DNA from: CALAMD01 sp035301345
Lineage (GTDB): Bacteria > Bacillota > Bacilli > Bacillales > Amphibacillaceae
Assembly: GCA_035301345.1 (NCBI GenBank)
Contig: DATGUM010000005.1
Coordinates: 5,090 to 69,089 of the forward strand
Reading direction: 5' to 3'
Length of the DNA: 64,000 nucleotides
This document shows positions 8,044-16,738 of the stretch, piece after piece. Position 1 is the first letter of the stretch. Every line of letters starts with the position of its first letter. The notes under the pieces were generated by a model. The model was not told the origin of the DNA and made no database searches. It was given only the letters and a program-made list of their open reading frames with translations. Position numbers and translations under genes: made by a program.

Positions 8044-10014
8044 GTGGCATTTTTGCAAAGTAAAAGACAGTTAGTGACAGGATTTATCATTTTTATTTTA
8101 TGTAGCTTTTTGACGACGAATGTTTTTGCGAAAGATGAATTAATCGGACATTATGCAGAGCAGGAAATTCGTGCACTGATTGAATTAGAGATTATGGAAG
8201 GTGACAGTTCAGGGAAGTTTTTACCTGAAAGAGACATTACGCGCGCTGAATTCGTGAAATTAATCATTGAAGGGTTAGGCGTAGAAGGTACTGGAGCAGA
8301 CGTGACATTTGAAGATATTCGTTCAGACGAATGGTTTTATGAATACGCCATTATCGCTGCACAACACGGTATTGTTGAAGGTGATGGGTCGGCCAATTTT
8401 GTTCCGAACCGAACGATTACCCGCGAAGAAATGGCTGTTATGATTAAGCGAGCACTAGATACAGCGGGTGTTACACTTAAGCCAGAGTCACTTCCTTTTG
8501 TTGACCAACATAAAATTAGTGACTGGGCGATTGACGATATTAAACAACTCGTCAGTGCAGATATTATTAAAGGTGAGTTGAAAAATGATCAACTGTATTT
8601 CTCACCGAAAACTGAAGCACCACGTGGACAAGCGGCAGCGTTTATTTACCGAACGCTTCACACGATTGACCCAGAGACGTATCCAGAGTTGAAGCCAATT
8701 CCGACGCATAAGGAGACAAAATATCCGTATACGTTTGACTATATGGTCGATGCTCAAGTGAAGAGTACACCGAAAGTTGACGGAGCAGGTAAATATACGG
8801 CGAGTAAAGCACTCGTTGAGTATTACGCCAACCCGAGTAACTTCGGTAAAGATACGGCTGAATATTATCAATTCCTTATTTTATCAGAACCTGCGGGAAC
8901 AGTTGCAAGTGAGCTAAACAAGCAATTTTTAAACGGCAAAGGAACGCTTGATAAGCAAGGTAAAGCATTTATCGAAGCTGCGAACAAAGAAAACATTAAT
9001 GAACTTTATTTAATTACACACGCACTCCATGAAACGGGTAATGGGACGTCATCACTCGCAAAAGGAATTAAAGTTGGGAAAGATAAGAACGGCAAGCTCC
9101 AACTCGTGACAGATAAAAATAAAAAAGATTTAACGAGTATTAAAACGACGTACAATATGTTCGGGATTAAAGCCGTTGATAGTTGTGCGAAAGAGTGCGG
9201 GGCGAAACACGCGTATGAAGAAGGTTGGTTTACGCCGCATGACGCAATTGTCGGTGGCGCAGTATTTATTGGTGAAGGTTACATTCATTTTGAGGACCCA
9301 AATGGAAAATATTCATCTTTAGACACGTTATATAAAATGCGCTGGAATCCTGAAGGTAAGATTACTCCAAACGTTTGGAGTAAACAATACGCGACACACG
9401 TTCAATGGGCGACGACACAAGGACGTAAGTTAGCAGAGATGTACGACAAGATTTCAACGTATCGTGCGCGCTTTGATATTCCCGTTTACTCGGGTCACCC
9501 AGGTGTCACGAGTTTACCGAAACCAGAAGATCATTACGCCGTATTACCGTCATCCGTAGCAAAAGCATGGACGACTGCTAAAGATACGAAACTAAACGTT
9601 CGTAAAGGACCGACAACGAACTTTGAAATTGTAACGACGTTATCGTACCGGACAGAAGTGAAAGTACTCGGTAAAAACGGTAGCTGGTACAAGATTCAGT
9701 CGGGTAGTCACGAAGGTTGGGTCTCGGGAGATTATATATCAAGTGAGAAACCTGATAAGAAAAAAGACGTGAAAGCTGACGCGGCATTAAATGAAGATGT
9801 TGTTGTAAACATCGAAGCAGACGTTTCATTCGGCCAAACGGTTACAGACACACCTTTTTATGATGAAAGTGATCGTTCAGGTGAGGCTGAAGTGACATTA
9901 CCAGCTGAAACAGAAGTTGCTATTTTAGGCACTGTTGATGATATGTATGAAGTTGAAGTCGACGAAGTTAAAGGGTTTATTTTACAAAGTGACGTTGAAC
10001 GAATAAATAACTAA
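8044..10014 (+). CDS. SLH-anchored endo-beta-N-acetylglucosaminidase with SH3b domains
   Basis: 656 residues. The start is GTG at 8044: the GAGGAGG site ends nine bases before it, and the GTG at 8040 hits a stop after seven codons. Signal peptide to about residue 29, three SLH domains (about 33-85, 92-145, 152-205), a linker, a family-73-like glucosaminidase domain (about 285-470) with the probable catalytic Glu in THALHETGNG and the typical YNMFGIKA and YEEGWFTPHDAI segments, then an SH3b domain (about 505-570) and a weaker second one (about 595-650). Two Cys in DSCAKECG may form a disulfide outside the cell. Family role: cuts the glycan strand of peptidoglycan during growth or cell separation. 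A strong terminator follows. Confidence 0.9.
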   Translation: MAFLQSKRQLVTGFIIFILCSFLTTNVFAKDELIGHYAEQEIRALIELEIMEGDSSGKFLPERDITRAEFVKLIIEGLGVEGTGADVTFEDIRSDEWFYEYAIIAAQHGIVEGDGSANFVPNRTITREEMAVMIKRALDTAGVTLKPESLPFVDQHKISDWAIDDIKQLVSADIIKGELKNDQLYFSPKTEAPRGQAAAFIYRTLHTIDPETYPELKPIPTHKETKYPYTFDYMVDAQVKSTPKVDGAGKYTASKALVEYYANPSNFGKDTAEYYQFLILSEPAGTVASELNKQFLNGKGTLDKQGKAFIEAANKENINELYLITHALHETGNGTSSLAKGIKVGKDKNGKLQLVTDKNKKDLTSIKTTYNMFGIKAVDSCAKECGAKHAYEEGWFTPHDAIVGGAVFIGEGYIHFEDPNGKYSSLDTLYKMRWNPEGKITPNVWSKQYATHVQWATTQGRKLAEMYDKISTYRARFDIPVYSGHPGVTSLPKPEDHYAVLPSSVAKAWTTAKDTKLNVRKGPTTNFEIVTTLSYRTEVKVLGKNGSWYKIQSGSHEGWVSGDYISSEKPDKKKDVKADAALNEDVVVNIEADVSFGQTVTDTPFYDESDRSGEAEVTLPAETEVAILGTVDDMYEVEVDEVKGFILQSDVERINN

Positions 10015-10024
10015 TCATTCTTTC

Positions 10025-10098
10025 ATCCTGCACTTCCTTTTCATCTATATGTTTCGTTACATGAACACATATAAATGAGTGGAAGGCAGGATTTTTTT
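10025..10098 (+). terminator. Rho-independent terminator after the glucosaminidase gene
   Basis: Long hairpin with arms ATCCTGC-A-CTTCC and GGAAG-GCAGGAT and a further inner stem, followed by seven T residues. Confidence 0.9.
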
Positions 10099-10168
10099 AT
10101 TATATACTAGATGTTATTATATTTTACATGTGATTGAATATATTTTTACGGGGAGTTCTTTACATACA

Positions 10169-10900
10169 ATGAAACGAGTGTCGATTTTAAACGTGCCTTT
10201 TACATATATTACAAAACAAACGCTTATTGAGACGTTGCAAACGCACGTGGAAAAGCGAGAGAAAGCTTTCGTCGTGACGGCGAATCCAGAAATTGTCATG
10301 ATGGCAAGTCGGGACGATTCTTTTATGAAACTCGTGCATGAAGCAACGTACGTGACGGCTGACGGAATCGGTGTCGTTAAAGCCGCGCAAATATTAGGTA
10401 GCCCGCTCCCAGAACGTGTCACTGGTTTTGATACGATGATGGGGTTACTTGACGTGGCGAATAAGCAACAGTTTTCTATCTTTTTACTCGGCGCGACAGA
10501 AGATACGCTCGAAAAAACAGTAGCGACGATTAAAGAAACGTATCCGGATATCCGCATTGCCGGTGCAGAGCACGGATTTTTCTCAGACGCTGAAGCCATA
10601 CATAAGCGTGTACGAGAGGCGAAACCAGATATGACGTTCGTTGCACTCGGTGCGCCGCGACAAGAAAAGTGGATTGCTGATCAGATGAACGTGGCTGAGC
10701 ACGGTATATTCATCGGTGTCGGCGGGAGTTTTGACGTTTTAGCAGGTACGGTGAAACGCGCTCCGAAAATGTGGCAAACGTTGAACCTTGAGTGGTTATA
10801 TCGCTTACTGAAGCAACCGAGTCGCTGGAAACGTATGTTGGACTTACCACGATTTGGCATTCGCGTGTTACTCGTTCGATTGCGAGGGAAGTCGTCATGA
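10169..10900 (+). CDS. tagA: WecG/TagA/CpsF family N-acetylmannosaminyltransferase
   Basis: 243 residues from ATG 10169 (GGGGAG upstream). The frame is open 30 codons further upstream, but that part overlaps the terminator at 10025-10098 and is not family-like, so I use the later ATG. Family landmarks: VVTANPEIVMMA with the conserved Thr, YVTADGIGVV with the probable catalytic Asp, PERVTGFD, and LGAPRQEKWI near the C-terminus. In B. subtilis TagA adds ManNAc to the lipid-linked GlcNAc made by TagO, the committing step of wall teichoic acid linkage. The stop overlaps the next gene (ATGA), so the two are translationally coupled. The tagO-like gene at 14594 would supply its substrate. The same family also serves other wall glycopolymers, so the final polymer is uncertain. 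Confidence 0.85.
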   Translation: MKRVSILNVPFTYITKQTLIETLQTHVEKREKAFVVTANPEIVMMASRDDSFMKLVHEATYVTADGIGVVKAAQILGSPLPERVTGFDTMMGLLDVANKQQFSIFLLGATEDTLEKTVATIKETYPDIRIAGAEHGFFSDAEAIHKRVREAKPDMTFVALGAPRQEKWIADQMNVAEHGIFIGVGGSFDVLAGTVKRAPKMWQTLNLEWLYRLLKQPSRWKRMLDLPRFGIRVLLVRLRGKSS

Positions 10901-12444
10901 GTGCATCAACATTTGTCAAAAGTACTGTTATTTTGTCAGTAGCTACACTACTTTCAAAAATTCTAGGGAGTATCTTTCGCATCCCCTTGCAAAATATCGC
11001 TGGTGATGAAGTGCTCGGTATTTTCAGTATGGTCTACCCGATTTATATGGTGGCGCTCATTTTATCCGTCGCGGGAATTCCGATCGCTATTTCGAAATTA
11101 ATCGCTGAAGCCCGAGCGGAAAATGATGAAAAAATGATTTATTATACGTATACGACGGCGCGCATTTTAGCGTTATTATTCGGTGTGACGAGCTTTATTC
11201 TTATTACGATTATTTCTAAACCTCTCGCGCAATTATTAGGTGGTGGCGAAGCGCGAATTGCACTTATTATCGTGTCGGCGACGTTATTAATCGCTCCATA
11301 TATGGCTGTTTTCCGAGGCTTTTTCCAAGGGTTTGAAGATATGCGTCCGACAGCTATCTCACAAGTGATTGAACAATTTGTACGTGTCGGGTTTATCATC
11401 GTTATTGCTTATTATTTAGTAGTAAACAGTTACGCGAATAATATTGTCGCTGGCGGTGTCATGGTTGGATCCATTGCCGGAGCGCTCGCTTCTTTTATCT
11501 ATTTACGCATTAAACATTATCGTTCATCTTTAAAATTACAGAAAGTGCCTGATTTTTCATTAGCGATTTTTAAAACGTACGGACGGAAAATTTTACACAT
11601 TTCTATTCCAATCGCTATCGGAACAATTACAATGGCATTGCTTAACTTTATCGACGCGTTAACGGTACCGATTGGTTTACGCAGTTCGGGCGTCGAGCCA
11701 CAAGCGATTAATTATTTATACGGTATTTACGGTCGTGGCCTTGCACTCGTGCAAATTGCAACGATTTTCGCAACGTCGATCGTTTTACCGCTTATTCCGC
11801 TTATTACGAAAAAATTAGCAGAAAATGATATAATAGGAACTAAGAAAATAATTACTGAAACCCACCGAATGACACACATTATTTCATGGCCCGCAGCTGC
11901 AGGCTTGCTTGCACTCACTTGGCCACTAAACCTTGCGTTGTTCACGAACTTAGAAGGTAGTTCTGTGTTAGCGATTATTGGTTTTAGTTCATTATTTACA
12001 TCGTTAACGCTCATTGGAACGGGGACGTTGCAAGGAATGAACCTTTCCCAACTTGGAGCAATTATTATCGTTGGTGGGGTTATTTTAAAAACGTTTACGA
12101 ATATTTTACTCATTAAAGTGTTCGGTTTAGATGGGGCTGCCCTTTCAACGCTAATCGTTTATATCGTTTTATTTGTCGTCAATACGCATTTCATTTATAA
12201 ACGTGTTCCATTTACACGATTTAATCTTGAAACAGTTAAAATTATTAGTTCAGCGACAATTATGGGGCTTATCGTTGGGTTACCGACGTTATTCTTTAAC
12301 TTTGCTCATTGGTCGCGTATTGAAGCACTGATGTACGTTGGTGTAACTGCTCTTATCGGCGCAATTATTTATTTTGCTTTATTATACGTATTAAAAGTAA
12401 TTAATAAAGAAACATTAGAACGCCTTCCGTTCATTCGGAAATAA
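10897..12444 (+). CDS. Polysaccharide/lipid-linked oligosaccharide flippase (MVF/MATE type)
   Basis: 515 residues from ATG 10897, overlapping the stop of tagA by four bases, with GAGGGA as ribosome site; the longer open frame upstream lies inside tagA and is rejected. The protein has about 14 hydrophobic segments and an N-terminal TLLSKILGSIFRIPL that is characteristic of the SpoVB/YtgP/MurJ-type flippases. Family role: moves undecaprenyl-linked sugar precursors across the membrane. Position between a TagA-like transferase and a CDP-glycerol transferase suggests it exports a wall-polymer intermediate rather than lipid II, in contrast to the TagGH ABC exporter of B. subtilis. That assignment is inference from context. 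Confidence 0.8.
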   Translation: MSASTFVKSTVILSVATLLSKILGSIFRIPLQNIAGDEVLGIFSMVYPIYMVALILSVAGIPIAISKLIAEARAENDEKMIYYTYTTARILALLFGVTSFILITIISKPLAQLLGGGEARIALIIVSATLLIAPYMAVFRGFFQGFEDMRPTAISQVIEQFVRVGFIIVIAYYLVVNSYANNIVAGGVMVGSIAGALASFIYLRIKHYRSSLKLQKVPDFSLAIFKTYGRKILHISIPIAIGTITMALLNFIDALTVPIGLRSSGVEPQAINYLYGIYGRGLALVQIATIFATSIVLPLIPLITKKLAENDIIGTKKIITETHRMTHIISWPAAAGLLALTWPLNLALFTNLEGSSVLAIIGFSSLFTSLTLIGTGTLQGMNLSQLGAIIIVGGVILKTFTNILLIKVFGLDGAALSTLIVYIVLFVVNTHFIYKRVPFTRFNLETVKIISSATIMGLIVGLPTLFFNFAHWSRIEALMYVGVTALIGAIIYFALLYVLKVINKETLERLPFIRK

Positions 12445-12491
12445 AGTTACTTTTGTAGCAAAATGAGTAGGCGAAATGGGGTTATCAATCG

Positions 12492-13760
12492 ATGATTAAA
12501 CAAATAGCCATTTCTTTTTATTTATTCGTTTTTACTATTTTTTTCAAATTGTTTAAGTTGTTTCCGCAAAAAAATGTGACGACGTTTGTCGCTTCATTTG
12601 GGGATAATATTTTATTTGCGATTAAAGAACTTGAAAGACAAGATATTGAACAAAAAATTGTCATTTTAGAGACGAGGCGCTGTCACGTTCCTTTTTACGA
12701 TTATTCTGATCGAACGATTTTAACGTTTGAACCTTTTCGTCCGTTTCAGTGGATTCGCTCGATTTACTATATAGCGACGTCAGATAAAGTGTTCGTCGAT
12801 AATTATTATCACTTTCTCGCTGTGACGGATTTCCATCCACACGTTGAATGTGTGCAATTATGGCACGCTGCTGGTGCAATTAAGCAGTTCGGTTTAAAAG
12901 ATCATAAAGTGAATAAGGAATCAGCGTATGCACGCAAACGTTTCCGCCGTGTATACGACCGATTTAGCCACGTCGTCGTTGGCTCAGAAAAAATGGCGGA
13001 CGTTTTTCAAGAAAGTTTCGGGCTTTCTAATGAACAAATGTTAAAAACAGGCGTGCCGCGAACAGACTTTTTCTATGATAATGATGAAATTAATTACGTG
13101 AAACATTTAATGTATATGGAGTTTCCTATTTTTAAACAGAAGAAAGTTATTTTATACGCGCCGACATATCGTGACGGAGAATTTAACGTTTCAACGCTAC
13201 ATCTTGATATTAAGAAAATGTACGATCAACTAAAATACGATTACGTTTTATTATTAAAGTTGCACCCCGCAGTGAACGGGACGTTTGAAAATAAGCATCC
13301 GGGCTTTGCGTTTAACATGTCGAATTATCCGAACGTGAATCATTTGCTCACGATTGCTGACGTGCTCGTGACTGATTATTCGTCTGTGCCATTTGAATAT
13401 TCCATTTTGCGTAAGCCGATGATTTTTTACCCGTATGATTTAGACGTGTATGAAAAAGTGCGCGGGTTACAAGATTCATATGAACAATTTGTTCCAGGGC
13501 CTGTCGTCGCGCATACGGAAGAGTTAATTGGGACGATTCGCGCGAATGATTTTGACTTGGATAGGATTGATGCATTTGCAGAAGAGTGGAATGAATATTC
13601 GACAGGTCACGCGAGTGCGAGCCTTATTCAAACGATTTATAACATTAGTGAGCATGATATCGTGCCGAAGAAGAGTATTTTAGATACGGCGACAGCGGAA
13701 AGTATTGCTGCTGCAAGTGCTTTTGAAACGAATGTTATCGATGATTATGATAATTTGTGA
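12492..13760 (+). CDS. CDP-glycerol glycerophosphotransferase family protein (TagB/TagF type)
   Basis: 422 residues. A hydrophobic N-terminal stretch (about 5-25) probably binds the membrane. The glycerophosphotransferase core follows, with WHAAGAIKQFG holding the conserved catalytic His, then YAPTYRDGEF, LLKLHPAV and DVLVTDYSSVPFEYSIL with the donor-binding part. Family role: transfers glycerol phosphate from CDP-glycerol to a lipid-linked acceptor. The size fits a primer-type TagB enzyme better than the long TagF polymerase. The C-terminal 40 residues (SIAAASAFETNVIDDYD) are acidic and not family-typical. It follows the flippase by 47 bases and ends in a strong terminator, closing a three-gene unit. 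Confidence 0.85.
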   Translation: MIKQIAISFYLFVFTIFFKLFKLFPQKNVTTFVASFGDNILFAIKELERQDIEQKIVILETRRCHVPFYDYSDRTILTFEPFRPFQWIRSIYYIATSDKVFVDNYYHFLAVTDFHPHVECVQLWHAAGAIKQFGLKDHKVNKESAYARKRFRRVYDRFSHVVVGSEKMADVFQESFGLSNEQMLKTGVPRTDFFYDNDEINYVKHLMYMEFPIFKQKKVILYAPTYRDGEFNVSTLHLDIKKMYDQLKYDYVLLLKLHPAVNGTFENKHPGFAFNMSNYPNVNHLLTIADVLVTDYSSVPFEYSILRKPMIFYPYDLDVYEKVRGLQDSYEQFVPGPVVAHTEELIGTIRANDFDLDRIDAFAEEWNEYSTGHASASLIQTIYNISEHDIVPKKSILDTATAESIAAASAFETNVIDDYDNL

Positions 13761-13770
13761 TGTGATAAAT

Positions 13771-13815
13771 AAAGGTCATTCTAGCCAGTTTACTTTGCTA
13801 GAATGACCTTTTTTT
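13771..13815. terminator. Strong terminator after the wall-polymer operon
   Basis: Perfect 14-base stem AAGGTCATTCTAGC/GCTAGAATGACCTT, followed on the plus strand by a run of T. The complement of the arm also overlaps the end of the insertion-sequence remnant on the minus strand. Confidence 0.92.
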
Positions 13816-13959
13816 GAGTTTTTGTTGATGTCGCTTCAGAAATCTACTTCGCTTGTCTACGAAGAATTGAAGTGCATTCTTCGCACCATCAACTTCTAAC
13901 TCTTCCACTTGAGTAAGCTTTACGATAGCTAATTTAAAGACTTGATTATACTTTTCCAT
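13798..13959 (-). pseudogene. Insertion-sequence OrfA remnant (copy A of a dispersed fragment)
   Basis: 53 codons starting at ATG 13959 after AGGGGTG. The opening MEKYNQVFKLAIVKL looks like the start of an IS3/IS150-type OrfA transposase (KYxxEFKLxxVK). It then continues into VDGAKNALQFFVDK, whose DNA is nearly the same as 56878-56945 and in part 19599-19632, and runs straight into the terminator. No HTH remainder and no OrfB are present. I regard it as debris of a mobile element, not a working gene. Confidence 0.5.
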
Positions 13960-14103
13960 AAAAAAAACACCCCTAATAGGGATTGCTAGTAGTGATGAAA
14001 ATAAAATATGCGAAGTGACAGGCTTTGAGCGGGTGAAAAAGTAAATATCACAAAAGAAAAGTAGAACATACATTCCCTGTTTTTATTGGCTATTCTGTCT
14101 ACT

Positions 14104-14109
14104 TATGAT
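14104..14109 (+). promoter_or_regulatory. Possible -10 element of the small gene at 14197
   Basis: TATGAT lies about 90 bases ahead of the small ORF and would start a transcript near 14116. A matching -35 (TTTTTA or TTTATT at 16-18 bases) is weak. Confidence 0.25.
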
Positions 14110-14160
14110 GAAATAAATAGGTAGCCAAAGTTATATGGGTGACGGTTGTCACGTATTGTC

Positions 14161-14184
14161 CTTTTCTTGTTTTTCAAGGAAAGA
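14161..14184 (+). repeat. Small hairpin directly before the ribosome site
   Basis: CTTTTCTTG and CAAGGAAAG can pair (one G-T) around a TTTTT loop immediately upstream of GAAGGTG, the ribosome site of the 47-codon gene. It might modulate its translation. Confidence 0.4.
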
Positions 14185-14196
14185 AGGTGAACAACT

Positions 14197-14340
14197 ATGG
14201 AAACTTTCTTCGAGTTTAGTAAAGAAGTGTTAAAAGGAATCGTACGTGCGATTAGTGCGTATCTATTTCGGAAAACCTTTTTAGACAAAGAGAAAACCAC
14301 CCGACGCCGTAGAAAGCAGGGTGGTTTTCATAAGAAATAA
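14197..14340 (+). CDS. Unrecognised 47-residue basic protein
   Basis: ATG start 14197 with the good ribosome site AAGAAGGTG. The sequence opens with an amphipathic stretch METFFEFSKEVLKGIVRA, continues with ISAYLFRKTFL and ends in a very basic tail (RRRRKQGGFHKK). I do not recognise the family. The last third of the reading frame contains a perfect 11-base inverted repeat (14292-14329), and an independent terminator follows at 14379-14410, so a transcript of only about 300 bases is expected. Small size, amphipathic helix plus basic tail and a structured mRNA resemble type I toxins or membrane-acting peptides, but there is no sequence match that I can name and no antisense promoter that I can prove. 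Confidence 0.5.
   Translation: METFFEFSKEVLKGIVRAISAYLFRKTFLDKEKTTRRRRKQGGFHKK
14292..14329. repeat. Perfect 11-bp inverted repeat inside the small gene
   Basis: GAAAACCACCC and GGGTGGTTTTC separated by 16 bases, within codons 33-45 of the small gene. On the plus strand it is followed by AT-rich sequence with TTTTTT ten bases on; it may be an mRNA-stabilising or antisense-related structure. Confidence 0.7.
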
Positions 14341-14378
14341 TTTTTTATGACAACCACCGCCTGTACGGCTGAGGCTGC

Positions 14379-14410
14379 AAGAGGAAGGATAGCAGTCCTT
14401 CCTCTTTTTT
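14379..14410 (+). terminator. Terminator of the small-gene transcript
   Basis: Perfect stem AAGAGGAAGGA/TCCTTCCTCTT with a six-base loop and a T run on the plus strand. Confidence 0.88.
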
Positions 14411-14593
14411 ATCTATATCCATTTTAACGTAAAGATATGCAAAAATCAATAAATTTCATTTTACAATCCTCAAAAAAAGCATCACGAAGAGAACCACCCA
14501 AAGTTAGATTTTCAGTCTAGCTTTAGAGGTGTACATCAATAATCCCAAACACTTTTAAATCGTTATGTTCTGCTTTTTATTTGAAATCTTATT
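14411..14593. other. Intergenic, no gene seen
   Basis: About 180 AT-rich bases between the small-gene terminator and the end of tagO. A weak stem (AAAGTTAGA/TCTAGCTTT near 14500) lacks a T run on either strand. Confidence 0.4.
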
Positions 14594-15676
14594 TCACTCA
14601 CTCTTTTGTTCGCGCTTTTTACGGAATGGTCGGGTAATTAGGCCGAGTACTGGTCGCTTTCCGCCGAGGACGATGCCAGCGAGTTCTGCGAGAATGTGTA
14701 TGAGCACGAGGACGAGAAATGTAATAACAAACGTCAACGTGTAGCTCGCATATGAGAATAAGATGGCCATTGCCCCGAATAAAATACTAAATACGTAAAC
14801 AATTAACACAGTCGTTCGGTGGCTGAAGCCGCTCGCGAGTAACTGGTAATGAATATGTTTGTTGTCAGCAATCATAATCCCTTCTTTATTCGCCGCTCGT
14901 CGGACGATCGCAAACAATGTGTCAAAAATCGGTACGGCTAAAATAATGACTGGAATAATGAAGCTAAAGAGCGCGACATTTTTAAACAAGCCGAGCATGG
15001 AAATCGCTGCAATCATGTAGCCGAGAAAGTTCGACCCTGTATCACCCATGTAAATCGTTGCTGGGTGAAAGTTATGAAATAGAAATCCGAGGTTCGCTCC
15101 GATTAAAATAACGCATAAATAAACAGCTGCAACGCGTACGTCAATGACTGCCATAATGAGCATACTCGTCAGGGCAATTGTCGACACGCCCGTCGCTAAG
15201 CCGTCAAGTCCGTCAATTAAGTTAATCGCATTCGTAATACCGACGACCCAGAGCACAGTAATGAGCACACTAACAAATCCGAGTTCAACGACTCCGAGAA
15301 ATGGTAGTGTGATTCGTTCAATGATAAGACCTGATGAAATAAGGAACGACGCTGCGATAAGTTGTCCGCTTAATTTAACGACTGGGCGAATGTCGTAACG
15401 ATCATCGAGCATCCCTGTAATGATAATGACGACTGCGCCTAAAAAGATCGGCATCATATGTTCATGCGTCGGTCGTAAGTAAATAGCTCCAGCAAGTGCT
15501 CCAAAAAATATTGCTAAACCGCCAATGCGCGGGGTAATTTTCGTATGTATTTTCCGGTGGTTCGGGACGTCTAATGCTCCAAACCAAGTAGCAAAGCGTT
15601 TTACAGGATACGTTAAAACGAGTGTTGCTACGAAAGAAATAAGTAAAGCAATCAATAATTCTGTGTAGTTAAACAT
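14594..15676 (-). CDS. tagO: Undecaprenyl-phosphate GlcNAc-1-phosphate transferase (TagO/WecA)
   Basis: 360 residues with about 11 membrane segments. Motifs of the MraY/WecA family: DVPNHRKIHTKITPRIGG near the N-terminus, MLDDRYDI with the double Asp, NLIDGLDGLATG with the catalytic Asp, MGDTGSNFLGY, and DNKHIHYQLL in the last cytoplasmic loop. It transfers GlcNAc-1-phosphate from UDP-GlcNAc to undecaprenyl phosphate, starting wall teichoic acid and other wall glycopolymers. The start has AAGGAG six bases upstream. It is convergent with the tagA operon and would feed TagA. The polymer carrying SLH proteins also begins with this enzyme in other bacilli. Confidence 0.92.
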   Translation of the reverse strand: MFNYTELLIALLISFVATLVLTYPVKRFATWFGALDVPNHRKIHTKITPRIGGLAIFFGALAGAIYLRPTHEHMMPIFLGAVVIIITGMLDDRYDIRPVVKLSGQLIAASFLISSGLIIERITLPFLGVVELGFVSVLITVLWVVGITNAINLIDGLDGLATGVSTIALTSMLIMAVIDVRVAAVYLCVILIGANLGFLFHNFHPATIYMGDTGSNFLGYMIAAISMLGLFKNVALFSFIIPVIILAVPIFDTLFAIVRRAANKEGIMIADNKHIHYQLLASGFSHRTTVLIVYVFSILFGAMAILFSYASYTLTFVITFLVLVLIHILAELAGIVLGGKRPVLGLITRPFRKKREQKSE

Positions 15677-15773
15677 GTTATTCTCCTTAAATGTACTTTC
15701 ATCATTGTATCAGAAATTAGCTTCATAAGGTGAATAATTATATGTTTTGCTCGATTTTGTTGTGAAGATGTGT

Positions 15774-16463
15774 TTATTTTTCGTCACGTGGAATCATCCG
15801 GCCACTCGGATAATTTTTTGACGGTAGTTGCGCGATAAATGGTGATAGTTTTTCTTGCGTGATTTCAAGCACACGGCGAAGTTCCGTGACAGGTTCATCG
15901 TGTTCGTCTACGCGTATGTCCATGAGTGGATACGGCTCGTCACGAACGACGTAAAGTGCTGCAGACTGTTTGCCCCGTTTATCCCCTCCTGCGCGCTCCC
16001 CCGCTTCAAGTGCTCTTATTAATCGTTCTGTTAGAGAATTTTCTTTCGCTTGAAGAAACGCTCGTTGCATGTTTTCTAAAACAGTATCGTTCGCCAGTAA
16101 ATTTCCGGCGATTGCGTACCCTTTGCCTGTTATACTTCCTTTTATGTCAGGACACTTTTCCCCTGTATGAATGGCGACTTCGCCTGTTACGTCTACGATA
16201 CTAATTTGCCGAAGTTCTGCTGCTTTATCTGCTGTAACGACGCTTGTTAGTGCTTCTTCTGCTGTTTGACCGCTTTCAAGTGCGCGTAATCCGTTAATGC
16301 CTGCGTACGGATTGACGAATGCTTGTGTCGCAATAGCGCCAACATTCGCTCGTACGTACGGAACGAGGCTCCCAACGGCTGGCAAAGCTGTCGCAACAGC
16401 AACGCCTAACTCATTTGTTCGCGGACATTTAGCAACGATTGAAAACGTGTGACAGACGACCAT
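15774..16463 (-). CDS. DUF1028 family protein
   Basis: 229 residues. The N-terminus CHTFSIVAKCPRTNELGVAVAT and the segments VGAIATQAF, VNPYAGINGL and GYAIAGNLLAN are those of the DUF1028 family (PF06267), a family predicted to have an Ntn-hydrolase fold and sometimes fused to peptidoglycan-binding domains. The enzymatic activity is not established, and no signal peptide is present. It stands alone between tagO and the thiamine-riboswitch operon, transcribed toward tagO. Here there is a Cys at residue 4 and a Thr at residue 6, the sort of residues that could act as N-terminal nucleophile after processing; this is speculative. Confidence 0.8.
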   Translation of the reverse strand: MVVCHTFSIVAKCPRTNELGVAVATALPAVGSLVPYVRANVGAIATQAFVNPYAGINGLRALESGQTAEEALTSVVTADKAAELRQISIVDVTGEVAIHTGEKCPDIKGSITGKGYAIAGNLLANDTVLENMQRAFLQAKENSLTERLIRALEAGERAGGDKRGKQSAALYVVRDEPYPLMDIRVDEHDEPVTELRRVLEITQEKLSPFIAQLPSKNYPSGRMIPRDEK

Positions 16464-16618
16464 TTACTCACCCTTTTTCATATGTATTTTAACGATTGCT
16501 TGAAAGTATTGCTTTACATTACGTCTACTTTTTGCCATACTACAATTGTAACGCGTTACAAAAAGAGAAGCAAAAGACGTTTTGTTTCGACCAATTAAAT
16601 AATTAACATTGTGTATGT

Positions 16619-16704
16619 AGGGGGGCTCGTCATGAGCTGAGAGTGTATCTAAATTAGATGCTGACCCTTGGAACCTGATCTGGTTGATACCAGCGGAGGG
16701 AACA
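16619..16704 (+). ncRNA. TPP (thiamine pyrophosphate) riboswitch
   Basis: Carries the two conserved cores of the THI element: GAGCTGAGA in the pyrimidine-sensing arm, and CCCTTGGAACCTGATCTGG with GATACCAGCGGAGGGAA. It precedes the transporter operon and is followed by a terminator, so TPP binding should stop transcription. Confidence 0.96.
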
Positions 16705-16738
16705 TCATTGAATGCTTATCATATCATGATTATTACCG

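Noticed and set aside
10079..10168. Upstream extension of the TagA reading frame
   Set aside because: It starts inside the terminator hairpin of the previous gene, has no ribosome site and no family similarity.
10792..10896. Upstream extension of the flippase reading frame
   Set aside because: Lies wholly inside tagA; the ATGA overlap with GAGGGA gives the natural start.
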